In this document: in pieces, positions 32,702 through 40,359 of the stretch
Numbering within the stretch: the first letter of the stretch is position 1
Layout of the letters: every line of letters starts with the position of its first letter
Assembly (NCBI RefSeq): GCF_050586345.1
Contig: NZ_JBOCEF010000023.1
Coordinates: forward strand, 1-64,000
Length of the DNA stretch: 64,000 bases
Direction of reading: 5' to 3'
Origin: JBOCEF01 sp050586345
Lineage (GTDB): Bacteria; Pseudomonadota; Alphaproteobacteria; Rhodobacterales; Rhodobacteraceae
The notes under the pieces: model-generated
Told to the model about the DNA's origin: nothing
Database searches by the model: none
The model's input: the letters and a program-made list of their open reading frames with translations, nothing else
Position numbers and translations under genes: made by a program

Positions 32702-34093
32702 CTAGCCCCCGATCAGCCGCGGGACGATCAGCGTCAGCCCGGGCAGGGCGAGCAGCACCCCGACGCGCACCACCTCGGCCCCGAGGAAGGGCATCACCCC
32801 GCGGAAGACCGTCGACATCTTCGTGTCGCTCGCCAGCGAGGAGATGATGAACACGTTCAGCCCCACCGGCGGCGTGATGAGGCCGAGCTCGACCACGATC
32901 AGCGCGAGGATGCCGAACCAGATCTTCAGGTCCTCGTTGTCGAGGCCGAAGGCGGCGGTGTCGGCGGTGACGTAATCGCCGCCGTTGAGCGCGATCAGGG
33001 TGGGCCAGAAGAAGGGGACGACCACGAGGATCATCGCCAGGCTCTCCATGAAGCAGCCGAGGATGACGAAGGCGATGAGCATGATGACCAGCACCAGCAT
33101 CGGGTCGAGGCCGCTGGAGAGCGCCCAGTCCGAGAGCGCCTGGGGCAGGCCGGTGCGGGTGAAGAAGCCCTTGAGGACCTCGGCGCCGAACAGGATGAGA
33201 TAGATCATGCCCGCGGTGGTGGCGGTGGCCCGGAGGGCGCGCAGCAGGCCGTCCCAGCCCAGCCCCTCGCCCGTGCGGGCCTTGAGGATGAAGCCGTAGA
33301 CCGCGATCACGAACACGCCGATGGAGGCCGCCGGGGTCGGGGTGAAGAGGCCGAAGCCGAGGCCGAGGATGATGGCGCCGAAGATGCCGATGACGGGCAG
33401 CAGGCGGCGGATGGCGACGCGGCGGGCCTCCGGCTCCATCGGGCGCGGCTCGGGCGCGAGGGAGGGGTTGATGCGGACCTGGAGGGCGATGACGGCGATG
33501 AAGCCGAGCACCGCCATCAGCCCCGGCAGCACCGCGGCCTGGAACATCTTGAGGATCGAGCCCTCGACGATGATCGCGTAGATCACCAGCGCGACGGAGG
33601 GCGGGATGAGGATGCCGAGCGTGCCGCCCGCGGCGAGCGCGCCGGCGGCGAGGCGGGGGGCGTAGCCGAGGGCCCGCAGCTCGGGCAGGGCCACCTTGCC
33701 CATGGTGGCGGCGGTGGCCAGCGACGATCCGCAGACCGCGCCGAAGCCGCCGCAGGCCGCGACGGCGGCCATGGCGACGCCGCCGCGCAGGCGCGAGAGC
33801 AGCGCCTCGAGCCCCTTGAACAGGTCCGAGGAGAGCCGCGCCTCGGCCGCGATATAGCCCATCAGGACGAAGAGCGGCACGACCGAGAGGTCGTAATTGG
33901 CCACGTTCTCCCACAAGAGCGTCTTGAACTGCTTGATGTAGGGCACGAAGCGCACGAAGCGCACGGCCTCGGACAGCGCGTAGGTGCCGCCGATGCCGAC
34001 CAGGATCATGGCGATGCCGACGGGCATGCGCAGGATCAGCAGGCCGAACAGGATGGCGAGGCCGAGCACGCCGATGGTTATGGGATCAGGCAT
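32702..34093 (-). CDS. TRAP transporter large permease (DctM)
   Basis: 463-residue polytopic membrane protein, the DctM subunit of a tripartite ATP-independent periplasmic transporter driven by ion gradients. Hallmarks are IPPSVALVIYAIIVEGS, the ITPPVGLNVFIISS motif near the C-terminus, GSSLATAATMGKVALPE, and about 12 hydrophobic segments. The start overlaps the dctQ stop by 8 nt. It ends opposite the terminator at 32646-32680. Substrate is undefined. Confidence 0.94.
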   Translation of the reverse strand: MPDPITIGVLGLAILFGLLILRMPVGIAMILVGIGGTYALSEAVRFVRFVPYIKQFKTLLWENVANYDLSVVPLFVLMGYIAAEARLSSDLFKGLEALLSRLRGGVAMAAVAACGGFGAVCGSSLATAATMGKVALPELRALGYAPRLAAGALAAGGTLGILIPPSVALVIYAIIVEGSILKMFQAAVLPGLMAVLGFIAVIALQVRINPSLAPEPRPMEPEARRVAIRRLLPVIGIFGAIILGLGFGLFTPTPAASIGVFVIAVYGFILKARTGEGLGWDGLLRALRATATTAGMIYLILFGAEVLKGFFTRTGLPQALSDWALSSGLDPMLVLVIMLIAFVILGCFMESLAMILVVVPFFWPTLIALNGGDYVTADTAAFGLDNEDLKIWFGILALIVVELGLITPPVGLNVFIISSLASDTKMSTVFRGVMPFLGAEVVRVGVLLALPGLTLIVPRLIGG

Positions 34094-34586
34094 GGGAGCG
34101 GACCTCTCCGAAGATCTGCGCCAGCGCGACGGCGCCCCAGAGGGCCATGGCGGCGATGCCGGGGATGTAGAAGGGCCAGACGGGCCAGCCGAGCACCGCG
34201 GTGACGGCGTCGTCGGCGCGGGTCTCGAGCATCCCCTCGACCATCCACCAGGCGAGGAACAGGGCGATGCCGCAGGTGGCGAGCAGCCAGAGCCGGTCGA
34301 ACGCGGTCTGCACGATGCGCGGCAGGCGGTCCATGAACAGCTCCACCGACACGTGGCCGCGATTGGCCTGGCAGAAGGGGAAGAACATCAGCGCGGCGCC
34401 GGAGATGGCGAGCTGGACGAAGTCCTCGTAGCCGGGCAGGCCGGCGACGTCGGCGCCGAACATCCCCGCGACGCGGTCGAGGATGAAGGCGCTGGTATTG
34501 GTCGTCGTCACGGCGACGATCACGAACAGGATGGCGCCGCCGAGAAGCGCGAACAGGTCGGCGGCGCGCCACAGGATGGCCCTCAC
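34086..34586 (-). CDS. TRAP transporter small permease (DctQ)
   Basis: 166 residues, four membrane helices, the DctQ subunit that bridges DctM and the binding protein. FQ-type segments such as RVAGMFGADVAG, FFPFCQANRGHVSVELFMDRLP and the C-terminal WPVWPFYIPGIAAMALWG are typical. GTG 34586 has GGAGGG just upstream and is preferred to the ATG at 34610, which lacks a Shine-Dalgarno. It overlaps dctM and follows dctP after a stem-loop. Confidence 0.88.
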   Translation of the reverse strand: MRAILWRAADLFALLGGAILFVIVAVTTTNTSAFILDRVAGMFGADVAGLPGYEDFVQLAISGAALMFFPFCQANRGHVSVELFMDRLPRIVQTAFDRLWLLATCGIALFLAWWMVEGMLETRADDAVTAVLGWPVWPFYIPGIAAMALWGAVALAQIFGEVRSHA

Positions 34587-34620
34587 CTTTCCCTCCGGGG
34601 TTGCATGCATCGGGAACGGG

Positions 34621-34644
34621 CGCGGGGGCCCGAAGGCCCCCGCG
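34621..34644 (-). other. Intergenic stem-loop with UUCG tetraloop
   Basis: On the minus-strand transcript a perfect 10-bp stem (CGCGGGGGCC/GGCCCCCGCG) is closed by UUCG, an exceptionally stable tetraloop. It lies between dctP and dctQ, where such stems protect the abundant binding-protein mRNA and reduce expression of the permease genes. No U run follows. Confidence 0.7.
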
Positions 34645-34685
34645 CGGATCGTCGGCGCGCTGGTTCGATCAGCGCGGGGGGCGGA

Positions 34686-35720
34686 TCAACGCGCCGCGGC
34701 GGCGGCGGCGATCGCGGCGCGGGCCTTTTCGACCAGCCCGGCGCCGTCGATGCCCTTGGCGGTCACTTCGTCGATCCAGCGCTGGACGACGGCCTCGTTC
34801 GCGGCGTTGAACTTGGCGGCCTCTTCCTCGGGCAGGATGATGGTCTCGACCCCGGCGGCCGAGAGCGCGTTGACGCCGCTGTCCTCGAAGCCTTCCCACA
34901 TGGCGCCGATCTCGGCCGAGACGTTGACGCCGGCATTGGCGTCGATCACGGCCTTGAGGTCGTCGGGCAGCCCCTCGTAGACGTCCTTGTTCATGGCGAG
35001 CATGAACACGGCGGCGCCGAAGCGGTCGCCGCCCGGCAGCTCGGTCACGTATTTGTCGAGCTCCTGCAGCTTCAGCGCGGGCACGATTTCATAGGTGGTC
35101 AGCGCGCCGTCGACGACGCCCTTGGACATCGCCTCGGGGAGGGCGGGGACGGGCAGGCCGACCGGCTCGGCGCCCATCGCCTCGATCACCCACGCGCCGG
35201 TGCGGCCGGGGGTGCGCAGCTTGAGGCCGGCGGCGTCCTCGAAGGTCCGCACGGGCTTGGTCCCGGAATGGATAAGGTTGCCGTCATGGGTGTGCAGGAA
35301 CAGCACCTTCACGTCCGAGAAATCCTCGGCCAGCAGGTCGAGCGAGGCGTTGAGCGCGACGGTGGTGTCGGTGGCGGAGCCGGCATGGACCAGCGGCAGT
35401 TCGAACACCTCGGTGCGCGGGAACACGCCGGGGGTGTAGCCGAGCAGGGTCCAGACGATGTCGGCGGCGCCGTCGCGCACCTGGCCGTAAAGCTCGCCGG
35501 GTTTGCCGCCCATGGCCATGGCGGGGGCGATCTCGATGGCGATGCGGCCGTCGGACTGCTCGGCGATGCGGTCGGCCCAGGGCTGCAGCATCACCTTGTG
35601 GGCGTTGGCGACGGGGGGCAGGAAGTGGTGCATGAGCAGCGTCACCTCCTGCGCCGCGGCGGCGCCGGCGGAGAGGGCGAGGATGGCGGTCGCGCCGAGC
35701 ATACGGGACAGTTTGGTCAT
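34686..35720 (-). CDS. TRAP substrate-binding protein (DctP)
   Basis: 344 residues with a signal peptide (MTKLSRMLGATAILALSAGAAAA). The family core is clear: HHFLPPVANAHKVMLQPWADRI, AMAMGGKPGELYGQVRDGAADIVW, and the conserved arginine segment GLKLRTPGRTGA with IEAMGAEPVGLPVPALPEAM. It should bind an organic-acid-like ligand in the periplasm for DctQM downstream. ATG 35720 is preceded by GGGAGGAG. The upstream region to 35864 is AT-richer and contains a palindrome. Confidence 0.93.
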   Translation of the reverse strand: MTKLSRMLGATAILALSAGAAAAQEVTLLMHHFLPPVANAHKVMLQPWADRIAEQSDGRIAIEIAPAMAMGGKPGELYGQVRDGAADIVWTLLGYTPGVFPRTEVFELPLVHAGSATDTTVALNASLDLLAEDFSDVKVLFLHTHDGNLIHSGTKPVRTFEDAAGLKLRTPGRTGAWVIEAMGAEPVGLPVPALPEAMSKGVVDGALTTYEIVPALKLQELDKYVTELPGGDRFGAAVFMLAMNKDVYEGLPDDLKAVIDANAGVNVSAEIGAMWEGFEDSGVNALSAAGVETIILPEEEAAKFNAANEAVVQRWIDEVTAKGIDGAGLVEKARAAIAAAAAAR

Positions 35721-35812
35721 GTGCTCCTCCCAAGAAGCGTCGCCGCTGGGGGCGATTGAGGTCGGCAGCATCCTATGCATGCGCATTGTCGCATGGTCAA
35801 TAAAAAAGGTAT

Positions 35813-35822
35813 GTATGCATAC
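35813..35822. promoter_or_regulatory. Palindrome upstream of dctP
   Basis: GTATGCATAC is a perfect 10-bp palindrome inside the AT-rich stretch (35770-35870) before dctP; TATGCATGCGCAT at 35774 resembles it. Such ATGCAT dyads are seen at GntR-type operators, but no GntR gene is adjacent. Confidence 0.4.
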
Positions 35823-35864
35823 TGTTTTGTTTGGAACATTGTTTTCAATGGGTTTGAAGGTTTT

Positions 35865-36230
35865 TCAAGAGGTTGCGGCGCGGCGGAGCGTGGCGCGCTC
35901 GGCCCGGTCGAGGCGGGCGAGGGCGGTTTCGGGGGACTCGCCGGCCGCGCGCGCCCGGCGCCAGATCCGCAGGCACGAGACGGGGGACCAGGGCAGCACG
36001 GCGGCGCGCATCCAGGCGCGCAGGGCCGGGGGCGCGGCGTCATAGGCGGCCATCGGGTCGCCCCGGCGGCGGCGCGGCCGGGGGCCGTCGCCGAGATTGC
36101 GCAGGCGGGATCGCGCGGGGCCGGGGGCCGAGGCCCGCCCCAGGGCTGGTCCCGGGGCTGGTCCCGGGGCAGGTGCGGGTGCAGGTGCTGGGGCAGGTGC
36201 GCAGACCGGGGCGGGGGCGCGGGCAGGCAT
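35865..36230 (-). CDS. DUF6525-like protein
   Basis: 121 residues. The C-terminal 60 residues match my memory of the rhodobacterial DUF6525 family (MAAYDAAPPALRAWM..AVLPWSP.S..RIWRRA..., ending LDRAERATLRR). The N-terminal half is an Ala/Pro repeat coded by repetitive DNA, followed by a basic patch. No function is known. ATG 36230 has AAGGA upstream. An 18-bp perfect Zur-like palindrome lies 36 bp before the start, so zinc control is a testable guess. It is unrelated in strand layout to the metR-metE pair upstream except for sharing direction with metE. Confidence 0.7.
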   Translation of the reverse strand: MPARAPAPVCAPAPAPAPAPAPGPAPGPALGRASAPGPARSRLRNLGDGPRPRRRRGDPMAAYDAAPPALRAWMRAAVLPWSPVSCLRIWRRARAAGESPETALARLDRAERATLRRAATS

Positions 36231-36265
36231 GGCGGCGTCCTTGCTGGAGAAAGCTCGCCGGGTTT

Positions 36266-36283
36266 GTAATGTTATAACATTAC
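36266..36283. promoter_or_regulatory. Perfect AT-rich palindrome, Zur-like box
   Basis: GTAATGTTATAACATTAC is fully self-complementary over 18 bp and AT-rich in a very GC-rich region. Its ATGTTATAACAT core matches my recollection of alphaproteobacterial Zur sites. It lies between the metE-like terminator hairpin and the DUF6525-like gene (36 bp before its ATG), overlapping the expected promoter. Confidence 0.65.
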
Positions 36284-36290
36284 GCAAGGC

Positions 36291-36319
36291 AAGGGGCGGC
36301 CCGCCCGGGGCCGCCCCTT
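36291..36319 (-). terminator. Hairpin terminator of the metE-like gene
   Basis: Arms AAGGGGCGGCCC (36291-36302) and GGGCCGCCCCTT (36308-36319), loop of 5 nt, 33 bp beyond the metE-like stop. On the minus strand it is followed by GCCTTGCG, only a weak U tract. Confidence 0.6.
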
Positions 36320-36351
36320 CCTGTCGTGCAATGCGGGCCGGGCGGGGCCGG

Positions 36352-37182
36352 TCAGACCCGCGCCGCCGCGGCGCCCGCAAGGCGGGGCAGGGCGGCGTGG
36401 TCGCGCAGGGCCCGGGCGCAGGCGTTCTCGGCCAGGGCGGCCTGCCAGGCGGCCTCGCCCTCGGCGGCGATGAGGGCGGCGAGGGCGATCTCCTCCTCCT
36501 TCTTCGCGCGGCAGGCGATCCAGGGACGCTCCGGGTCCTCGGTCGCGGCGCGCAGGGGGCGGGCGTTGGTCACCTCGATCCGCGCCGCGCCGTGGCGGCG
36601 CATGGCGACGCGGGCCCAGCGGGCGGCGGCGGCGAGGTCGGCGCGGTCCTCGGCCTGGCCGTCGATCAGCCCGAGCGAGAAGATCATGTCGACCCCGGAA
36701 TCGAGCGCGTCGCGCAGCTGGCCGGGTTCGGTCACCAGGTCGAGATGCAGCCCCGCGACCGGCAGCGACAGCGCGGTCCAGAGGTCGGGGCCCGGCGCGC
36801 CCTCGGCGCCCGAGAGGAGGATGGCGGGCCCGGCCGCGGCCAGCGCCGCATAGGCGGGTTTCAGCGCGTCGGCGAGGGGTTTGGACAGGCCGGTCCCGAG
36901 CAGCGGCTCGTGGATCTGCACCTGCGCGGCGCCCGTCTCGGCCAGGGCCGCGAGATGCGCGGTCCAGGGAGCGAGGAGATCGGCGAGGCGGGGGGCGTCC
37001 AGCGCCTCCCCCGTCTCCAGCGCCTCGGCCAGCGCCGGGCCGGGGCCGATCAGCGCCGGGCGGGCGCGCGGGAGGGCGCGGGCGAGGCCGGGCGCCAGGG
37101 GCAGCTCGGCGGGGGCCATCGCCGCGGAGGGGAGGTCGTTGGTCTCTTCGGTTCCAAACCAGGTCGTCGCGGCGGTGATCAT
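36352..37182 (-). CDS. MetE N-terminal-domain-like protein
   Basis: 276 residues that align with residues of about 115-400 of E. coli MetE, the folate-side TIM barrel of cobalamin-independent methionine synthase: TWFGTEETNDLP for KWFNTNYHYMVP, PALIGPGPAL, VQIHEPLL for VQIDEPAL, GLHLDLV, and SLGLIDGQ for SAGLINGR. The C-terminal catalytic barrel with the zinc ligands is absent here and downstream, and the first 115 residues are also missing. It therefore cannot be a full methionine synthase on its own. It is divergent from a MetR-type regulator. It may be a partner of a separate core MetE elsewhere. Confidence 0.7.
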   Translation of the reverse strand: MITAATTWFGTEETNDLPSAAMAPAELPLAPGLARALPRARPALIGPGPALAEALETGEALDAPRLADLLAPWTAHLAALAETGAAQVQIHEPLLGTGLSKPLADALKPAYAALAAAGPAILLSGAEGAPGPDLWTALSLPVAGLHLDLVTEPGQLRDALDSGVDMIFSLGLIDGQAEDRADLAAAARWARVAMRRHGAARIEVTNARPLRAATEDPERPWIACRAKKEEEIALAALIAAEGEAAWQAALAENACARALRDHAALPRLAGAAAARV

Positions 37183-37231
37183 CTCTCAAGCCCTCATCTT
37201 CGGTGCGAAGGGAGGTTTACCCGGGCGCGTG

Positions 37232-37258
37232 CATGAGCGAAAATGCTATGATCTCATG
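37232..37258. promoter_or_regulatory. MetR-type operator dyad
   Basis: CATGAG (37232-37237) and CTCATG (37253-37258) are perfect inverted arms separated by 15 bp, in the gap between the metE-like gene and metR, 23 bp before the metR start. The TGA...TCA form is like MetR boxes. Confidence 0.5.
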
Positions 37259-37280
37259 GACCGATAAGTAAGGCTCATAC

Positions 37281-38180
37281 ATGCTCGACCGCCAGCACCT
37301 CGCCATCCTGCGCGAACTGGACCGCCGCGGATCGCTGACCGCCGCCGCCGCCGCGCTGAACGTCACCCAGCCGGCGGTGAGCCACCTGATGCGCAAGCTC
37401 GAGGCGCGGCACGGCGTGGCGTTGTGGGAGCGGGAGGGCAGGGGGCTGCGGCTGACCCCGGCGGGCGAGCACCTGCTGGGAGTCGCGCGCCGGGTCTTGC
37501 CGCAGATCGAGGCGGCGGAGCGGGCGCTGGCGGATTTCGCCGCCGGGCGGCGCGGGCGGCTGCGGGTGGGGATGGAGTGCCACCCCTGCGAGAAATGGCT
37601 GGCGCGGGTCACGGGGCCTTACCTGCGGGCCTGGCCGGAGGTGGAGTTCGACATGGGCGTGGCCTTCCGCTTCGGCGCGCTCGACGCGCTGCTGACGCAC
37701 GAGATCGACGTGATGATCACCCCCGACCCGGCGCAGATCCCCGAGGCGCGGTTCACGCCGGTCTTCGACTATGAGCTGGTGATCGCGGTCGCCCCGGATC
37801 ACCCGCTGGCGGGCGCGGGGCGGATCGGGGCGGAGGATTTCGCCGGGGAGGTGCTGATCACCTACCCGGTGGCGGTGGATCGGCTCGACATCTTCACCCG
37901 GCTGCTGCTGCCCGCCGGGATCGCGCCCCGGGCGCACCGGACGGTGGAGACGACCGAGGTGATGCTGCAGATGGTGGCCGCGGGGCGGGGGATCTCCGCC
38001 GTGCCGGACTGGCTGCTGAAGGAGGACGAGACGGGGCGGTCGCTGGTCCCGCTCCGGGTCGGGGACGGGGGGATCGCGAAGAGCGTCCATGTCGGGATGC
38101 GCACGGGCGAGGAGGGAGCGCCGCACCTGGCGGGCTTCCTGTCCATCGCCGCGGCGGAGGGGGCGAAGCGGGGCGCGTGA
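37281..38180 (+). CDS. metR: MetR-like LysR regulator
   Basis: 299 residues. The LysR helix-turn-helix is at LRELDRRGSLTAAAAALNVT and QPAVSHLMRKLE. The effector domain starts with LRVGMECHPCEKWL, close to VECHSCIQWL of E. coli MetR, which responds to homocysteine. The divergent metE-like gene supports the assignment. ATG 37281 lies 12 nt after AAGG. It controls methionine biosynthesis genes in other bacteria; here the local target is truncated. Confidence 0.85.
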   Translation: MLDRQHLAILRELDRRGSLTAAAAALNVTQPAVSHLMRKLEARHGVALWEREGRGLRLTPAGEHLLGVARRVLPQIEAAERALADFAAGRRGRLRVGMECHPCEKWLARVTGPYLRAWPEVEFDMGVAFRFGALDALLTHEIDVMITPDPAQIPEARFTPVFDYELVIAVAPDHPLAGAGRIGAEDFAGEVLITYPVAVDRLDIFTRLLLPAGIAPRAHRTVETTEVMLQMVAAGRGISAVPDWLLKEDETGRSLVPLRVGDGGIAKSVHVGMRTGEEGAPHLAGFLSIAAAEGAKRGA

Positions 38181-38302
38181 TGTGGCAAGCTGCGGCCTCC
38201 CGCAGCCCGCAGCCCTTTTCGGCGCCCGCCCCCGCCCCGCTCCGCCCGCCCCCGCCCCGCTCGGCCCGCCCGCCGCCCCCTCCCCGCAGGAAAGCCGCGC
38301 CC

Positions 38303-39202
38303 ATGGACAAGCTCTCGGTCATGCATGCCTTCCGCCGCATCGTCGAGCGGGGCAGCTTCGCGCGCGCGGCCGAGGATCTCGGCGTCTCGCCCGCGCTGCT
38401 GAGCCGCGAGGTGAAGCTGCTGGAGGAGGGGCTCGGGACCAGCCTTCTGACCCGCACCACCCGGTCGATGGCGCTGACCGAGGCGGGGCGGGTTTATTAC
38501 GAGGAGGCGCAGGGGATCCTCGACGCCGTGGCCGCGGCCGAGGCGCGGATCCGCGACGGCGCGGGGGCGGTGCGCGGGCGGCTGCGGGTGAATGCGCCGG
38601 TTTCCTTCGGGCAGGTGGTGATCGCCCCGGCGCTGCCGGCGCTGCTGGAGGCGCATCCGGGGCTGGAGCTGACGCTGTCGCTCGACGACCGGGTGGTGGA
38701 CATGGTCGAGGGGGGCTTCGACCTCTCGATCCGCATCCGCCCGGCGATGCCGGATTCGGCGCTGCGGGTCCGGCGGATCGGCACGGTGCGGCAGCGAGTC
38801 TTCGCGTCCCCCGACTACCTGGCGCGGGCCGGGACGCCCGAACGCCCCGGGGACCTTGCGGGCCACCGGATCATCGGCTTCCTGATGGCCGATCACCTGG
38901 CGTCCTGGACGCTGGAGGGGGAGGGGGGGCCGGTCACGGTCGCGCTCGACCCGCCGGTGCAGGTGGGCAGCAGCCTGGCGCTGCGGGACCTGCTGATCGC
39001 GGGGCAGGGGATCGGGACGCTGCCCGATTTCGTCTCGGACCCGGCCGAGGCGTCGGGGGAACTGGTGCGGGTGCTGCCGGGATGGGAGCTGCCGCCGCCG
39101 GGGATCTACGCGCTCAGCGCCTCGCGCGTCGGGATGGATGCGCGGGGGGCGGCGTTCCTCGAGCATCTGCGGGGGGCGTTGCGGGCGGGGGGCCATTCGT
39201 GA
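38303..39202 (+). CDS. LysR-family transcriptional regulator
   Basis: 299 residues of the CrgA-like LysR subgroup: DKLSVMHAFRRIVERGSFAR, VSPALLSREVKLLEEGLG, TRTTRSMALTEAGR, then the effector domain with VRGRLRVNAPVSFGQ and DDRVVDMVEGGFDLSIRI. ATG 38303 follows AGGAAAG; the Pro-rich in-frame extension upstream is not family-like. It lies 95 bp before wrbA on the same strand; members of this group often control quinone reductases, so wrbA is the likely target. Confidence 0.9.
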   Translation: MDKLSVMHAFRRIVERGSFARAAEDLGVSPALLSREVKLLEEGLGTSLLTRTTRSMALTEAGRVYYEEAQGILDAVAAAEARIRDGAGAVRGRLRVNAPVSFGQVVIAPALPALLEAHPGLELTLSLDDRVVDMVEGGFDLSIRIRPAMPDSALRVRRIGTVRQRVFASPDYLARAGTPERPGDLAGHRIIGFLMADHLASWTLEGEGGPVTVALDPPVQVGSSLALRDLLIAGQGIGTLPDFVSDPAEASGELVRVLPGWELPPPGIYALSASRVGMDARGAAFLEHLRGALRAGGHS

Positions 39203-39297
39203 GCGCGGGTAAAGAGTGATCTCAGCGCGGGCCGGTTATTCCGCCCGCCCCGATCCCCGATCTTCCGGTCATCGCAAGCATGACCCAGGAGGATCCG

Positions 39298-39996
39298 ATG
39301 ACCCGCGTGCTCGTTCTTTATTATTCCAGTTACGGCCATGTCCGCGCCCTGGCCGCGGCCGAGGCGGCGGGCGCGCGCAGCGTGCCCGGCGTGACGGTCG
39401 ATGTCCGGCGCGTCCCCGAGACGGTCCCCGAAGAGGTCCGCGCCGCGGCGGGATATGTCGAGGACGACGCGCCGGTGGCGTCGCCCGCCGAGCTCGAGGC
39501 CTATGACGCGATCATCCTCGGGACGCCGACGCGGTTCGGGATGATGGCGGCGCAGGTGAAGGGGTTCCTCGACCAGTGCGGGGGCCTCTGGGCGCGCGGG
39601 GCGCTGGAGGGGAAGGTGGGGGCGGTCTTCGCCTCGACCGGCTCGCAGCATGGCGGGCACGAGGCGACGCTGCTGGGCGCGCAGGTCCCGATGCAGCATT
39701 TCGGGATGCTGGTGGTGGGGCTGCCCTATGGCTTCGCCGGGCAGATGTCCGGGGACGGGATCATCGGCGGGGCGCCTTACGGGGCGGGGACCATCGCCGG
39801 GGCGGACGGGTCGCGCAGCCCCGGAGAGGTCGACCTGGCGGGCGCACGGTTCCAGGGCGCGCATGTGGCGCGGATCGCGGCGCGGCTGCGGGCGGGCGCG
39901 GCGCTGGAGGCGGGCGAAGGCGCGCCCGCGGCGGCGGCCGTGGCTGCGCAGGCGGCGGGAGAAGACGCCGCGGAACCGGCGGGAGAAGCGGCATGA
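39298..39996 (+). CDS. wrbA: NAD(P)H:quinone oxidoreductase WrbA
   Basis: 232 residues. Flavodoxin-like FMN enzyme that reduces quinones by two electrons. Phosphate-binding loop YYSSYGHVR, GTPTRFGMMAAQ and the STGSQHGGHEAT segment are characteristic, as is GMLVVGLPY. The last 35 residues are an Ala/Glu-rich extension beyond the usual WrbA end (about 198). CAGGAGGA precedes ATG 39298. Its stop overlaps the ATG of a small Arg-rich reading frame. Confidence 0.94.
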   Translation: MTRVLVLYYSSYGHVRALAAAEAAGARSVPGVTVDVRRVPETVPEEVRAAAGYVEDDAPVASPAELEAYDAIILGTPTRFGMMAAQVKGFLDQCGGLWARGALEGKVGAVFASTGSQHGGHEATLLGAQVPMQHFGMLVVGLPYGFAGQMSGDGIIGGAPYGAGTIAGADGSRSPGEVDLAGARFQGAHVARIAARLRAGAALEAGEGAPAAAAVAAQAAGEDAAEPAGEAA

Positions 39997-40334
39997 GCGG
40001 CGCGGCCTGCCCGGCGCCGCGGGGGGCGGGCGGCGGCGGCGCCCGCCCTCGCGCCGCCGCCGACGCAGGCGGCGCGCTGCGCGCCGGGCTGCGTCGGGTC
40101 CTGCTTCGGGTCCTGCGGGCGCGGCTGCGGCTGCGGCTGGCGCTGGGGCGGGGGACGGGCGCGGCGCCGGGGAGGGCCCGCGGCGGGCGCCCCCGCTTCG
40201 CCCGTCGCCCGGACCCGGGCCGCCTTGCGCCGCACCTGGCGCGGGACATCGGCCTCGATCCCTGGCCCTGCGCGCCCTGGTCCTGCTTTCCGGGCCCCTG
40301 CGCCCCGCGCATTCCCCATTTCCCGGGCTGGTGA
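39993..40334 (+). CDS. Small Arg-rich protein, DUF1127-like end
   Basis: 113 residues, very rich in Arg, Ala and Gly. Starts with an ATGA overlap on the wrbA stop. Near the C-terminus it reads LAPHLARDIGLDPWPC, similar to the LxxxLLRDIGL motif that ends DUF1127 proteins. The rest is low complexity and could be noise of GC-rich DNA. No stronger evidence; it is listed because of the coupling and the motif. Confidence 0.35.
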   Translation: MSGAACPAPRGAGGGGARPRAAADAGGALRAGLRRVLLRVLRARLRLRLALGRGTGAAPGRARGGRPRFARRPDPGRLAPHLARDIGLDPWPCAPWSCFPGPCAPRIPHFPGW

Positions 40335-40359
40335 AGCCCGCAGCACGGAGGGCCGCCCG

